Position numbers and translations under genes: made by a program. A stretch of 22,462 nucleotides of DNA from a virus. Positions 6,674 through 15,218 of the stretch are shown piece by piece. The notes beneath the pieces were generated by a model. It had not been told where the DNA came from and made no database searches. It saw only the letters and a list, made by a program, of their open reading frames with translations. The DNA is taken from positions 1 through 22,462 of the IMG/VR virus record IMGVR_UViG_3300017708_001314. One strand, given 5' to 3'. Every line of letters begins with the position of its first letter. Positions within the stretch are counted from its first letter, which is position 1.

Positions 6674-8095
6674 TCACATAAGGTTCTGGACTTGAGCACG
6701 TCTGTAGTAGACGTTCTTGCCAAGGTTATTATTAGCGAGAGGATCTGCACCATCAGTAGAGAGATCCTCAGGACCTCTTGCGAATGGGTTGAGGACCATG
6801 CCATAACGAGTCTTGAACCCGATACGTGGCTGGAAGTCTTCAGCACCGACACTACGTACCATTTGGATGGGAACGTAAGGGCAATAGAACAGACCAGCAT
6901 CATAAGAGGACGAACCCTTATAACCAACAACATAGTAGTTGTGTGGGGACTGCCCTGACCCGGAAGCAGGATTGCGGGTCAGGGTTGCATAAGGATCGAC
7001 GTAGACGCGATAGCGACCGTTAAGTACACCAGCAAAGGTATTACCGGTCTCATCAACTTGGAGACGGTTGTTGCCTTCAAGAGCAGGAGCATAGTCGAGT
7101 TGACCAGCAGCAGCAAGTGCAGATGCAACGTCAGCAGAGCACATGATAACGTTGCCCTTCCCTCTACGAGTCTGTCTTGCGATTGCGTTAGCATCACGCT
7201 CGATCTGGAACATCAGTCCTTTGAACTTCTCGACAGACCAACGACCGTTGGAGTCAACGTCCATATCAAAGACACCAGGATTTGCGGTATCATATTGAGC
7301 ACCTGCCTTAGCAGACTTATAGATGGTACGAACAACTTCACGGTTGATTTCTGCAAGCAGTTCACCCGTGATGATATTAGCAAGTTCGTCTTCAATGCCA
7401 AGACCATGAATCGCTCTCATGTCTTGAGCAATTTCCATGCTGTAGGCTGCCTTCAGAGCACGAGACTTAGCAGTAACCGAGATTTTCTCGATTGACAGAC
7501 TAACTTCGTTGAATGCTACGCCTCTACCAAGATCTTCAGCGACCTTTGTCTCCATACCTGAAGCAACTTGATAATCTCCAGGAACATCAGTGATATGTGC
7601 AGGGTTGTCTCCAAGAACACCAGTCAGAGAAGATGCATTATCGTTACCAGCAGAGAAACCAGTATCTACTTCATCATAGAAGGTCTCGCCAGTTGCACCG
7701 CCTTGCTGCACGTTACCAAGTTTTGAACGCATTGCGAAGATGAGTCCAACAGGACCGTTCATGGGTTGAACGCCTGCAAGGTCATATGCGACCAAATTAG
7801 GCATCGAACGACGGATCATTGAGATCAGTACTGGATCGAAACCTGCGACAGGACCACCAGCGTTTGCAGCAGAGCTAAAACCTGCGATGTTTGCACCGGC
7901 AAGGGCAGAATTTGAACCAGTGCTCATGGTTGGCACTGCTTCCGAAAGCATCATTCTTTCGGCGTGTGTTTCTTTTTCGTAATTTTCCAGAAGGATAGAA
8001 GTTACGGCCTTTCTGTATGGATCTGAAATTGATTCAGATCCTGCATTAAGGACATCATTCCATTTTTCCTGGAGTTGTTGGGAATTACCTAACAT
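6674..8095 (-). CDS. 23: gp23, major capsid protein
   Basis: Main head shell protein with the HK97-type fold, assembled on the gp22 scaffold and cleaved by gp21 during maturation. The 473 residues are shorter than T4 gp23 (521). The N-terminal part is a helical delta-like region; LSE followed by A at residues 50-53 fits the (L/I)xE cleavage rule of the T4 prohead protease. Conserved blocks include NLVAYDLAGVQPMNGPVGLIFAMRS, a glycine-rich loop and a C-terminal FQPRIGFKTRYGMVLNPFARG. The gene is markedly richer in G+C than its neighbours (31 of 60 bases in 6781-6840 against 17 of 60 in uvsW 4261-4320), as expected for a very highly expressed gene. Its ribosome site is weak (CCCGGAAAAACA before ATG) and no late promoter is evident in the 33-nt gap, so it is probably transcribed with gp22. 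Confidence 0.97.
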   Translation of the reverse strand: MLGNSQQLQEKWNDVLNAGSESISDPYRKAVTSILLENYEKETHAERMMLSEAVPTMSTGSNSALAGANIAGFSSAANAGGPVAGFDPVLISMIRRSMPNLVAYDLAGVQPMNGPVGLIFAMRSKLGNVQQGGATGETFYDEVDTGFSAGNDNASSLTGVLGDNPAHITDVPGDYQVASGMETKVAEDLGRGVAFNEVSLSIEKISVTAKSRALKAAYSMEIAQDMRAIHGLGIEDELANIITGELLAEINREVVRTIYKSAKAGAQYDTANPGVFDMDVDSNGRWSVEKFKGLMFQIERDANAIARQTRRGKGNVIMCSADVASALAAAGQLDYAPALEGNNRLQVDETGNTFAGVLNGRYRVYVDPYATLTRNPASGSGQSPHNYYVVGYKGSSSYDAGLFYCPYVPIQMVRSVGAEDFQPRIGFKTRYGMVLNPFARGPEDLSTDGADPLANNNLGKNVYYRRAQVQNLM

Positions 8096-8128
8096 TTGTT
8101 TTTCCGGGTTAAATTAGTAAGTGTGTTA

Positions 8129-9178
8129 TCAATATTGAACAGAACCGCCCCTGTTAATGAAGTCAGCATATTGCTGAATTCTTGGGTTGGAACTTGTGTG
8201 TGCAACGCTATCAGTTGCAATATCTTCTTTCAGTTGAACTTGCTCCTTAGGGAAATAACTTTCCTTGACGGTAGTAAGTTTTTCTGTGAAAGAATCTTCA
8301 GAATCAAACTCGATACTTTCAGCAAGAGACGCAAGTCTCTCTGCTTGAGTTTGAGCAAGACCCTTTGATGCCTCTGAGATCATACGATCTTTAATAAGAG
8401 CGGATTTCTCAGCGTGAAGTGACATACTTACTTCAATTTGCTCATTGAGCTTTTCTTCCATCTCATCTAATTTGTCTGTCATCTCTTGCATTACATTATA
8501 TTTTTCTTCAGGGATTTCTACATAATTTGTTTCAAAAAGTTGCTTAAGTTTAAGCATCATATTATCGGCCATCTCTAATTTGATGCCGTTGTGGAGTTCG
8601 ATTTCGTTCTCCTTTCTCCATTCCTCAGCAACATAGTTGAGGAATTTGTCCATTTTTTCAGTGAGTTCAGTCTTGACTTCTTCAACTTGTTCGGAAAGAC
8701 GTAACTCGCATGACTCTTCAATCTTTTTGGTTTCTTCAGCAAGTCTAGAAGAGACTGCTGCCGTAAAGATTGTACGTGCCTTTTCTTGGAATTCTTCGGA
8801 AAGTTCTTCGCCAGTTAGAAGTGCATTAACATCTTCTTCGACTGAGAAAGATTCGGTTTCAGTAGTTTCAGCAACTACCTCACCCTGAATCTCTTCTTCT
8901 TCTTTCATTTTTTTAGGTGCAGAATCACCAGCATTAGCGCCCTTTGTATTAACGTCGCTAACTTTACCTGATGTACCGTCATTAAGTTTTGCAGAATTAT
9001 CATCTGCCTTATAGTTTTCGGGAGTAGGACCACCGAGATCGTTTACTGAGGTATCTTGAGGAGCAGGAGTGTTCAATGTTTGCATTGAATCTGCCTTGCC
9101 AGCACCATCGGTTGGTGCTTTTTCATCAAGAGTTTCCTCTACGAAAGTGTTAAATTTCTGGTCAACCGATGCTGACAT
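8129..9178 (-). CDS. 22: gp22, prohead scaffold core protein
   Basis: Internal scaffold on which gp23 assembles, later degraded to peptides by gp21. The 349 residues exceed T4 gp22 (269). An N-terminal section of about 90 residues is low in complexity and rich in G, A, D, N, S and P. It is followed by an acidic stretch (MKEEEEIQGE) and a long charged coiled-coil region (about residues 110-300). Several (L/I)xE sites suit gp21 cleavage. The C-terminus ends in RIQQYADFINRGGSVQY. A strong ribosome site AAGGAGAA (9185-9192) precedes the ATG and a perfect late promoter lies 41 nt upstream. Identity comes from composition and its place between gp21 and gp23. Confidence 0.93.
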   Translation of the reverse strand: MSASVDQKFNTFVEETLDEKAPTDGAGKADSMQTLNTPAPQDTSVNDLGGPTPENYKADDNSAKLNDGTSGKVSDVNTKGANAGDSAPKKMKEEEEIQGEVVAETTETESFSVEEDVNALLTGEELSEEFQEKARTIFTAAVSSRLAEETKKIEESCELRLSEQVEEVKTELTEKMDKFLNYVAEEWRKENEIELHNGIKLEMADNMMLKLKQLFETNYVEIPEEKYNVMQEMTDKLDEMEEKLNEQIEVSMSLHAEKSALIKDRMISEASKGLAQTQAERLASLAESIEFDSEDSFTEKLTTVKESYFPKEQVQLKEDIATDSVAHTSSNPRIQQYADFINRGGSVQY

Positions 9179-9219
9179 GTTTTATTCTCCTTTAATATAG
9201 TCTATTATTTGCTATAATT

Positions 9220-9227
9220 TATTTATA
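9220..9227 (-). promoter_or_regulatory. late promoter TATAAATA for gp22-gp23
   Basis: An exact late promoter match on the minus strand that overlaps the stop codon of gp21 and lies 41 nt before the gp22 start. With the terminator at 6625-6652 it defines a gp22-gp23 transcription unit. Confidence 0.75.
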
Positions 9228-9873
9228 ATTCTATTGCTTTCAAGAATTCTGCAAACGCGGAAACTTTAGTCTCTTGGAGATTATATAAAGTTGCCGAGTT
9301 AATTTCTTTCTTAAAAGTTTCAACGTGACGTTCGGTAAGAATGCCATTGTTCCAAATCCATTCTTTTCCTTCCATGATTCCTTCAACAAAAGCATCAGGA
9401 GCAGAAGGATCTGCTACAATATCAGCAGCAGTAGAAAGCATAAAATCATTACGAACATAGGAGGCACCATTCTTTTCAGAAATAGATCCAACTCCTCTAG
9501 ATGAAACACCTAGTTTTACACCTTCGTCAAGTAAATTCTTTGCAATTTTACCCATAGGGGTTTCAAGAATTTTTGCTTTACCAATAAAATTATGCCCTTC
9601 TCTTTGAAGTGAAATAATTTTATGAGATACGCGATCTAAATTTACAGTAGGACCTTCAGGGTGACCCAATTCTCCTAATGCACGATCTTTGGAAATGAAA
9701 GATTCAGTGTATCTTTGGACTTCTTTTTCAAGAACGTCCATGGGATAAACTCTTCCATTTCTATTTTTAATTTCAGATTGAAGGAAAACACCTTCAATGA
9801 AATGATTCTTTCCAGAACCATTATCTTCAATTAAAAATTCTACGCTTTCAATCTGTTCCGTTATCAGTCTCAT
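9223..9873 (-). CDS. 21: gp21, prohead core protease
   Basis: Serine protease that assembles in the prohead core and cleaves gp22, gp23 and other head proteins. From the ATG at 9873 the protein has 216 residues, matching T4 gp21 (212). The reading frame stays open upstream to 9939, but the family begins at about MRLITEQIESVEFLIED, so the later ATG is chosen. Catalytic candidates are H71 in GELGHPEGP and S124/S125 in LGVSSRGVGS, which fit the His and Ser motifs of prohead proteases; the segment DIVADPSAPDAFVEGIMEG follows. The gene overlaps the end of the gp67-like gene by 26 nt in another frame, and its ribosome site is weak, so translation is probably coupled. Confidence 0.94.
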   Translation of the reverse strand: MRLITEQIESVEFLIEDNGSGKNHFIEGVFLQSEIKNRNGRVYPMDVLEKEVQRYTESFISKDRALGELGHPEGPTVNLDRVSHKIISLQREGHNFIGKAKILETPMGKIAKNLLDEGVKLGVSSRGVGSISEKNGASYVRNDFMLSTAADIVADPSAPDAFVEGIMEGKEWIWNNGILTERHVETFKKEINSATLYNLQETKVSAFAEFLKAIEL

Positions 9874-10045
9874 TTTCGGGTTCTTCTGGTTCGGTTTCTG
9901 AATTTGTGAATAAATTAGCACCAACTTTTTCTTTTTCAAGAGTAAGAATAGATGCTGCCTTATTCATAATGATATCTTTCACTGCATCTGAAGCATCGGA
10001 AAGTTGATCCTTCATAATCATATTAACAATTTTATTGGGTTCCAT
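9848..10045 (-). CDS. 67: gp67-like prohead core protein
   Basis: A 65-residue protein between portal and protease, the place of genes 67 and 68 in T4. It has an amphipathic helical part (DQLSDASDAVKDIIMNKAAS, then LTLEKEKVGANLF) and a strongly acidic tail (SETEPEEPENETDNGTD), the same plan as T4 gp67, a small core protein cleaved to internal peptides. T4 gp67 is about 80 residues. A good ribosome site GAGG lies nine bases before the ATG. The assignment is from layout and position, since small acidic proteins diverge fast. Its last 26 nt overlap gp21. Confidence 0.7.
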   Translation of the reverse strand: MEPNKIVNMIMKDQLSDASDAVKDIIMNKAASILTLEKEKVGANLFTNSETEPEEPENETDNGTD

Positions 10046-10061
10046 AATTTAACCTCGTTTA

Positions 10062-11669
10062 TTATTTAGTGTTTTTACTTTCTACTGGTGTTTTAGTAGG
10101 ATTTTTCATATTATTTATAGAAACTTTTTTAGTTTCTAAATCAAGATCCGCACTTTGCTTTTCTTGATCCACAACATCAAGAGGATCAATGACTTGACCC
10201 GTCTTGATTTCATCATTTATTTGAATCTTCATTTCTTCAATTTCTTTTTCAGTAAATTGAAGAAGTTGTCTCATCACATAATCTTGAGAGAAGTACTTGC
10301 CAACATAAAGATCTACTTTATCAAGAACTTCCATTTTTTTCTCAAGCATTTCAAGGTCTGCCATTTCAGCAAACTGATTATCATATAGAAAATCATATTG
10401 AATATGCTCTTTGAATTCTTCCCAATCTGCAGAAGTAATTACTCCTTTTAATATTAATTGAGTTCTCAATAAATCATGAAATAGATCAGAAAATTTCTTA
10501 CGAAGACGACCTACAAATTTAGTAAATTTAATTTCGTCTCTGTTAATTTCTTCAGACTTTCCAAGATCAAATGACTTATCACTCTCCAGTCTAGATGCAG
10601 GTACATTAAGTGCTTTATAAACCTGAGTTTGAAAATACTTAATGTCCGTTAATTCTCCAAGATTTTGACCACCAGGAAGTGTAGTGATCTCAGTACCACG
10701 TCCACCTTCACGACGAGGCAACCAATAATCTTCCATGATTGACATATGTTTCTTGTCATCACGCATCTCCCCAGTCGATGAATCATATACAAGTTTATTT
10801 CTATATCGTGACATCACATCACGAAGATATTGCTCTGCTTTTACTTTGGGTAGATTACCTACGTCAATATAAAAGATACGACGTTCTGGTGCTCTCGACA
10901 GACGATATATCACAATGCTATCTTCTAGCATTTTAAGTTGATTTAAAGATTTGATTGCTTTGTGAAGATGACTTAATGTAATATTTCTTGTTGCATCAGT
11001 AATACCAGAAGTTACAGATGCAATTGAATCAGCAGCTATTTTAATACCTTGATTTGTGCTATTTATTCCTTTGTTATTGTAGACATAAAATTCTGTAATT
11101 TTTCCATAATCATATTGATTAAACTCCTGTTCATTTTGAGGAGACTTGTCTACGTACTTATATTTTTTAATTTTTAACGGATCAATATATCTAAGTTCTA
11201 AAATTCCTTTAGAAGAATCATTTAAATCTATAACTTTATGATAATAAATTCTTCCATCAACATACCAACGCCTAAAAATTTGATGTGCTGCTTTATCAAA
11301 ATCTAAAATGCGTTTAATATGTTCAAATTCATTTCTCATACTAGTTTTAATAGAATCAGAAACTTCTAAATTTGATAGTTCTAACTCTACTGGACTATCA
11401 TCTTTATCTGAAACAACTGCTTCATTTGTTACATCTTCAATGGCACTATCTACTTCAGGAGATAGTGCCATTTCCCTATATTTTCTGATGAGATTTACCT
11501 CATCTCTGTGTTTTATACCATCAAGATCTACATAGTGACCAAACCATCCCCCATATGTTGTTATGGAGGAGGTTGCATCTTTATCCGTAGGTGGCACAGG
11601 AGACGAAGCATTTTTCGCCCCCCGCTTGAGATCTTCTTTATCTATAGAAAATCCAAATAACTTTGCCAT
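10062..11669 (-). CDS. 20: gp20, portal vertex protein
   Basis: Dodecameric portal at the unique head vertex, through which gp17 pumps DNA and onto which the neck attaches. The 535 residues match T4 gp20 (524). Conserved portal segments are easy to see: LRYIDPLKIKKYKYV, SRAPERRIFYIDVGNLPK, EQYLRDVMSRYRNKLVYD, MEDYWLPRREGGRGTEI and TLPGGQNLGELTDIKYFQ, then KALNVPASRL. This central block is the region used as a marker for cyanophage diversity. The C-terminal tail is lysine- and threonine-rich. No strong ribosome site precedes the ATG; only GGA lies directly adjacent. Confidence 0.97.
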   Translation of the reverse strand: MAKLFGFSIDKEDLKRGAKNASSPVPPTDKDATSSITTYGGWFGHYVDLDGIKHRDEVNLIRKYREMALSPEVDSAIEDVTNEAVVSDKDDSPVELELSNLEVSDSIKTSMRNEFEHIKRILDFDKAAHQIFRRWYVDGRIYYHKVIDLNDSSKGILELRYIDPLKIKKYKYVDKSPQNEQEFNQYDYGKITEFYVYNNKGINSTNQGIKIAADSIASVTSGITDATRNITLSHLHKAIKSLNQLKMLEDSIVIYRLSRAPERRIFYIDVGNLPKVKAEQYLRDVMSRYRNKLVYDSSTGEMRDDKKHMSIMEDYWLPRREGGRGTEITTLPGGQNLGELTDIKYFQTQVYKALNVPASRLESDKSFDLGKSEEINRDEIKFTKFVGRLRKKFSDLFHDLLRTQLILKGVITSADWEEFKEHIQYDFLYDNQFAEMADLEMLEKKMEVLDKVDLYVGKYFSQDYVMRQLLQFTEKEIEEMKIQINDEIKTGQVIDPLDVVDQEKQSADLDLETKKVSINNMKNPTKTPVESKNTK

Positions 11670-11690
11670 TCCAAATATAAACTTATCGTT

Positions 11691-11700
11691 TAACTATTTA
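11691..11700 (-). promoter_or_regulatory. possible weak late promoter for gp20
   Basis: The minus strand reads TAAATAGTTA, preceded by GTC, 21 nt upstream of the gp20 ATG. It matches only the 3' part of TATAAATA (CTAAATAG). It forms part of a short inverted repeat at 11695-11712. Spacing is like the other late promoters, but the match is weaker. Confidence 0.35.
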
Positions 11701-11712
11701 GACATCTAAATA
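11695..11712. repeat. 18-nt near-palindrome between gp19 and gp20
   Basis: TATTTAGA and TCTAAATA face each other across two bases, a perfect 8-bp inverted repeat. No T run follows, so it is not a standard terminator. It places a TAAATA core on both strands. Confidence 0.5.
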
Positions 11713-11722
11713 TCAAACAATA

Positions 11723-12361
11723 TTACTTTAATTTGGTAAATTCGCCAACGTTATTTGTTTCGCCTGCATCAAGATATTGATATTGGAATTCAACATCAAA
11801 TTCTTCGATTTGATCATTACTATCATATGATAAATTAATAGCACCGATACTAGTTGGCCAAGCACCAATTAGTTTATAAACTCTAAGAACTCTATTTGGA
11901 TCATCTCTTTGACCAGTTCTAACTGCTTCACGACCATCAGAAGCTATATTTTTATCTAACTGTCTGACGGTAATATCTTGGAAGTATCCTCCAAAATCAC
12001 CTCTTGCGCCAAAATCAAATGTTCCAAGATTTTCGTCAGTTTTGTTTCCAGTGTTAATCCACTGTTCAAATGCTGCTCTTAGATCAAAGTCAGAGGTATT
12101 ATAGAATGTTGCAGTCCATGCTTCAAAAGTTCTATCACCTGGAACTTTCAAAAACCTTCCTCTAAATGGAACTTCAATGAGTCCCTGATTTACAGATGGA
12201 ATTTGTGCAGACCTGCATAAAAATTTAGTATTTTTTGCTAGATCATTTTTGTTTGCAATATCTCCAGTAAATGCTATCGATGGAAATGGAATTTCCACCT
12301 GATATAGATTGGGGCGTACCCCGCCCTTTAATCTAGATTTGAAATCGATAATGTTTGCCAT
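11723..12361 (-). CDS. 19: gp19, tail tube protein
   Basis: Major subunit of the inner tail tube, polymerising inside the gp18 sheath. The 212 residues are longer than T4 gp19 (163). The N-terminus (DFKSRLKGGVRPNLYQVEIPFP) with the early arginine-proline element, the RSAQIPS motif, IEVPFRGRFLKVPGDRTFEAW and a C-terminal EFDVEFQYQYLDAG are typical of T4-type tube proteins. A clear ribosome site GGGAGAT (12369-12375) and a late promoter at 12382-12391 show it can be expressed on its own, suiting the high copy number required. Confidence 0.95.
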   Translation of the reverse strand: MANIIDFKSRLKGGVRPNLYQVEIPFPSIAFTGDIANKNDLAKNTKFLCRSAQIPSVNQGLIEVPFRGRFLKVPGDRTFEAWTATFYNTSDFDLRAAFEQWINTGNKTDENLGTFDFGARGDFGGYFQDITVRQLDKNIASDGREAVRTGQRDDPNRVLRVYKLIGAWPTSIGAINLSYDSNDQIEEFDVEFQYQYLDAGETNNVGEFTKLK

Positions 12362-12381
12362 TGTGGTTATCTCCCGTTTAA

Positions 12382-12391
12382 ATATTTATTA
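12382..12391 (-). promoter_or_regulatory. late promoter for gp19
   Basis: The minus strand reads TAATAAATAT, one base from TATAAATA at its core, 20 nt before the gp19 start and just upstream of its GGGAGAT ribosome site. Confidence 0.6.
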
Positions 12392-12399
12392 TAAAAAAA

Positions 12400-15183
12400 T
12401 TATCTACCAGTTATTTCACTGAAAGAAATTCCAGTTCTTGTAGCAGTAAAGGTCAATTTAATGAAGTTAATAGAACGTGCAGGTTGAATAAAGATATCAG
12501 CAACAAATTCATTGTTGTCAATTACTGCTGGACCATTATTGCTTTCGTCGCAAATAACTTCAAAGTTAGTAACGCCTCTCCTTGATTGAACATCACGAAG
12601 GAATGGTTCGACAATAGATCTAAAAATATTTCTTGTCGTTTCATCATTGAGTTCAAACAACTGCGCCTTCGCCGCTTGTTCAATCGCTCTTTCCACTACA
12701 AGGAAAAGTTTACGAACATTAATTCTATCAAACGCAGATGGTGTAGCAAGAGCAGTCTTATCTCCAAAGAGAACTGCACCTTGACCAGGGAATGTTGTGA
12801 TAGGATTGATTCTATTTGAATAGAGTTCATCTCTATCTGCTTTTGTTGGATTCCAAGCAAGTTTTGCAAGGTTCCGAATACCACCTCTAGAGAAACCAGC
12901 AGGAGAGAACCAGGGTTCATTTCTAATTGAAGTATCTGCAATCAATCCAGCAATATCACTATTGCAAGGAATGTAGCGATATAAATCATTCCACCGATCA
13001 TAAACATACTTATAGTTTGAATCAAACACACAATATGAAGTACTTCCTATTTGGTCGTAGAAAGATTTAATATTTTCTACAATGGTAGGGTTATCTTTTG
13101 GTATGCCTGTAGTAGAGAGAATATTTTCTCTATATGGAGAAACAACAGCAATACAATCTTTTCTCAAATTTGCAATTGATGCAATATGACTTGCTTTTTT
13201 TCTTGTATCGTTTTCAGGTTCTTCGGAATATGGAATATCAGGACCCATAATTAAATAATCTATGGTTATTGTTTCTGTATCAGCAAATACATTATAACCA
13301 GATTCTATTTCACTAATAGTAACATTATATAATCCATTACTTGTTTCAGAATAATCAGAACCAGAAGTCAACGAATAATCAATAGAACCTTTGGGTTCAA
13401 ATGCAACAGTTTTTGCTTCATAATTATAAAGTGAGGAACCAACAAATACATATTGACTTGATCCAGAAACTAAATTTTTATAATAGTTTGACCCACCTTG
13501 TGCACCCCTTGCATCTTTTGCTTTTGAAAGATATGTGAATGTTTCTACAACGGTATTTTTACTTCCAGACAATCCTCCATCTTCATCCACAATAGCAACA
13601 TGAACTGCATCTTTTGCATCAGCACCAGAGGTTGAAAATGCTTGGGCATCTGGAGTCACCCTGGGTCTTGCAGCAATAGAATTCCACTTAACACCGGAAC
13701 CTGGGTATACTTCTTTGGAGTTATACCAAGCACTACCATCATCAAATGCAGCATTTCCAGATTTTAAATTATAATTAGACGAATCTATAGTTACTTGAGA
13801 TCCAGATTGAAACTTTTGTAGAATTGTGGGAGATGCTAGATACTCATCTGAAGAATCAAGAGTTACAACATGGAGAATTGTAAAATTATCAGAACCTGTA
13901 GAGGTATCGATAACTTTGCCTTTTACTGATCCTTGAGTAACTATAGTTCCAACATTAACTGTACCTAAATTTTCTGTAAAGTATAAAGATTGATTTGGAC
14001 CATGATCAACAACACAAACTCTTAAATTATTACCCCAAGAACCAGGAGATCTAGAAGCAAAAAAGAAAGGAGCAGTATTGTCTATTGCATATGCAGATTC
14101 ATATGTTTCTTCCGACTTAATTGTAATTGGGTCAGATTGCATTACTGCTGTACCTGTAGCAGTCGTTCCAGGAAGAGGAAGAGTAGCACTAAGAGTGGCA
14201 CCTGTAGCAAAATCTCCAAATTCAGTAACAGTAATTCCACTAACAACACCGCCAACACCAATAGTTGCGGTTCCGGCAAATGGAGTATTGATGGTTCCAT
14301 CTGAAGTTACTGTAACTGCATATGAAGTACCAGAATCATAATTAGTACCTACATTAACCAACGTTACGACAACTCCTTCTGGAGCATCAATGGTTACTGT
14401 ATAATCACTAGTATAACCAGTACCACCACCAGTAATGTCAATTCCAGTTATTTCACCATTGGTTACAACTGCAACTGCTGTAGCATCATCGTTACCGCCA
14501 CCACCACTAATTGTAACTGCTGGAACATTTGCTCCATCTCTATAACCAGAACCTGGAATATCAATATTAGTAATAATACCAGTAGTAATACCGCCAGTAT
14601 CAACTGATCCAGGACCAGAACTTGGAATTGTAGTTAATTCTGCTTGAGTTCCATATGCAACGCTAAGAGTTGCCGCAGTACCTACCGGGGTTACCGTAAT
14701 TGTTGGTGGAGATGAATATCCAGAACCAGGTTCTCCTACAACAAATTCTTTTACTGTAAGGTCAGGATTAAGTTGTGCAGATACTATTGCCGTAATACCA
14801 CCAGCAAGATCAGGTGCAGAAACTTCAACTGATGGAGAAGAAGTATACTTTCCTCCAGGATTTACTAAAGTTACTGAACTGACAGACTGTCCAAGTCTTG
14901 CTACTGAATTATTGAGTGCATCAGAATCAATTCTTGATGCAGAAATAAGTCCGCCATATGAAAGGTAATTAGATGCTGATAAGAAATATTCTGCATTTGC
15001 AGAGTTAGGTTCACCAAATGTACTAATTAACTCTGCTTCGTTTGAAACTGTAACAGCGACCCCTACAGGTCCTTCTGAAAAGGGAGCAGCAAAACCGGCA
15101 ATATTACCACTAGTAATATCTGCTCTTCCGGTTGTTAAATCTTGTTCTTTAACAACCACTCCCGGTGAGCGTAATGCAACCAT
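12400..15183 (-). CDS. 18: gp18, contractile tail sheath protein with a large insertion
   Basis: Sheath subunit that contracts to drive the tube through the host envelope. At 927 residues it is far longer than T4 gp18 (659). The N-terminus (MVALRSPGVVVKEQDLT, then NIAGFAAPFSEGPVGVAVTV) and the C-terminal core (NVRKLFLVVERAIEQAAK, FEVICDESNN, ADIFIQPARSINFIKLTFTA) are typical of sheath proteins and conserved. Residues about 103-350 are an inserted glycine- and threonine-rich beta section with repeated G-x-G-Y turns (152-156, 210-214, 253-257, weaker at 109-113 and 278-282). Sheath proteins carry variable outward-facing domains, so this part is probably on the tail surface. It has a strong ribosome site AGGAGAT (15188-15194) and its own late promoter. 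Confidence 0.96.
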   Translation of the reverse strand: MVALRSPGVVVKEQDLTTGRADITSGNIAGFAAPFSEGPVGVAVTVSNEAELISTFGEPNSANAEYFLSASNYLSYGGLISASRIDSDALNNSVARLGQSVSSVTLVNPGGKYTSSPSVEVSAPDLAGGITAIVSAQLNPDLTVKEFVVGEPGSGYSSPPTITVTPVGTAATLSVAYGTQAELTTIPSSGPGSVDTGGITTGIITNIDIPGSGYRDGANVPAVTISGGGGNDDATAVAVVTNGEITGIDITGGGTGYTSDYTVTIDAPEGVVVTLVNVGTNYDSGTSYAVTVTSDGTINTPFAGTATIGVGGVVSGITVTEFGDFATGATLSATLPLPGTTATGTAVMQSDPITIKSEETYESAYAIDNTAPFFFASRSPGSWGNNLRVCVVDHGPNQSLYFTENLGTVNVGTIVTQGSVKGKVIDTSTGSDNFTILHVVTLDSSDEYLASPTILQKFQSGSQVTIDSSNYNLKSGNAAFDDGSAWYNSKEVYPGSGVKWNSIAARPRVTPDAQAFSTSGADAKDAVHVAIVDEDGGLSGSKNTVVETFTYLSKAKDARGAQGGSNYYKNLVSGSSQYVFVGSSLYNYEAKTVAFEPKGSIDYSLTSGSDYSETSNGLYNVTISEIESGYNVFADTETITIDYLIMGPDIPYSEEPENDTRKKASHIASIANLRKDCIAVVSPYRENILSTTGIPKDNPTIVENIKSFYDQIGSTSYCVFDSNYKYVYDRWNDLYRYIPCNSDIAGLIADTSIRNEPWFSPAGFSRGGIRNLAKLAWNPTKADRDELYSNRINPITTFPGQGAVLFGDKTALATPSAFDRINVRKLFLVVERAIEQAAKAQLFELNDETTRNIFRSIVEPFLRDVQSRRGVTNFEVICDESNNGPAVIDNNEFVADIFIQPARSINFIKLTFTATRTGISFSEITGR
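14134..14877 (-). repeat. G-x-G-Y repeat-coding insertion in gp18
   Basis: Codes for about 248 residues built of degenerate units in which a strand is followed by a (P/G)G(S/T)GY turn and a T-V-T-I-like strand. The clearest turns are at residues 152-156, 210-214 and 253-257. The units are diverged at DNA level, so this is a protein repeat, not a recent DNA duplication. Confidence 0.7.
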
Positions 15184-15218
15184 TTTTATCTCCTAAAAAA
15201 GTGTCATATTTTCTAAAA

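Noticed and set aside
7058-7495. 145-codon open frame on the plus strand inside gp23
   Set aside because: Shadow frame caused by the high G+C of gp23; composition is not protein-like and it opposes a well-identified gene.
8637-8888. 83-codon open frame on the plus strand inside gp22
   Set aside because: Antisense of the glutamate-rich coiled coil, giving a serine-rich artefact.
9874-9939. Upstream extension of gp21 by 22 residues
   Set aside because: The added residues (MKKKKLVLIYSQIQKPNQKN at the start) are not typical of the family and lie wholly inside the gp67-like gene; the ATG at 9873 gives the normal length.
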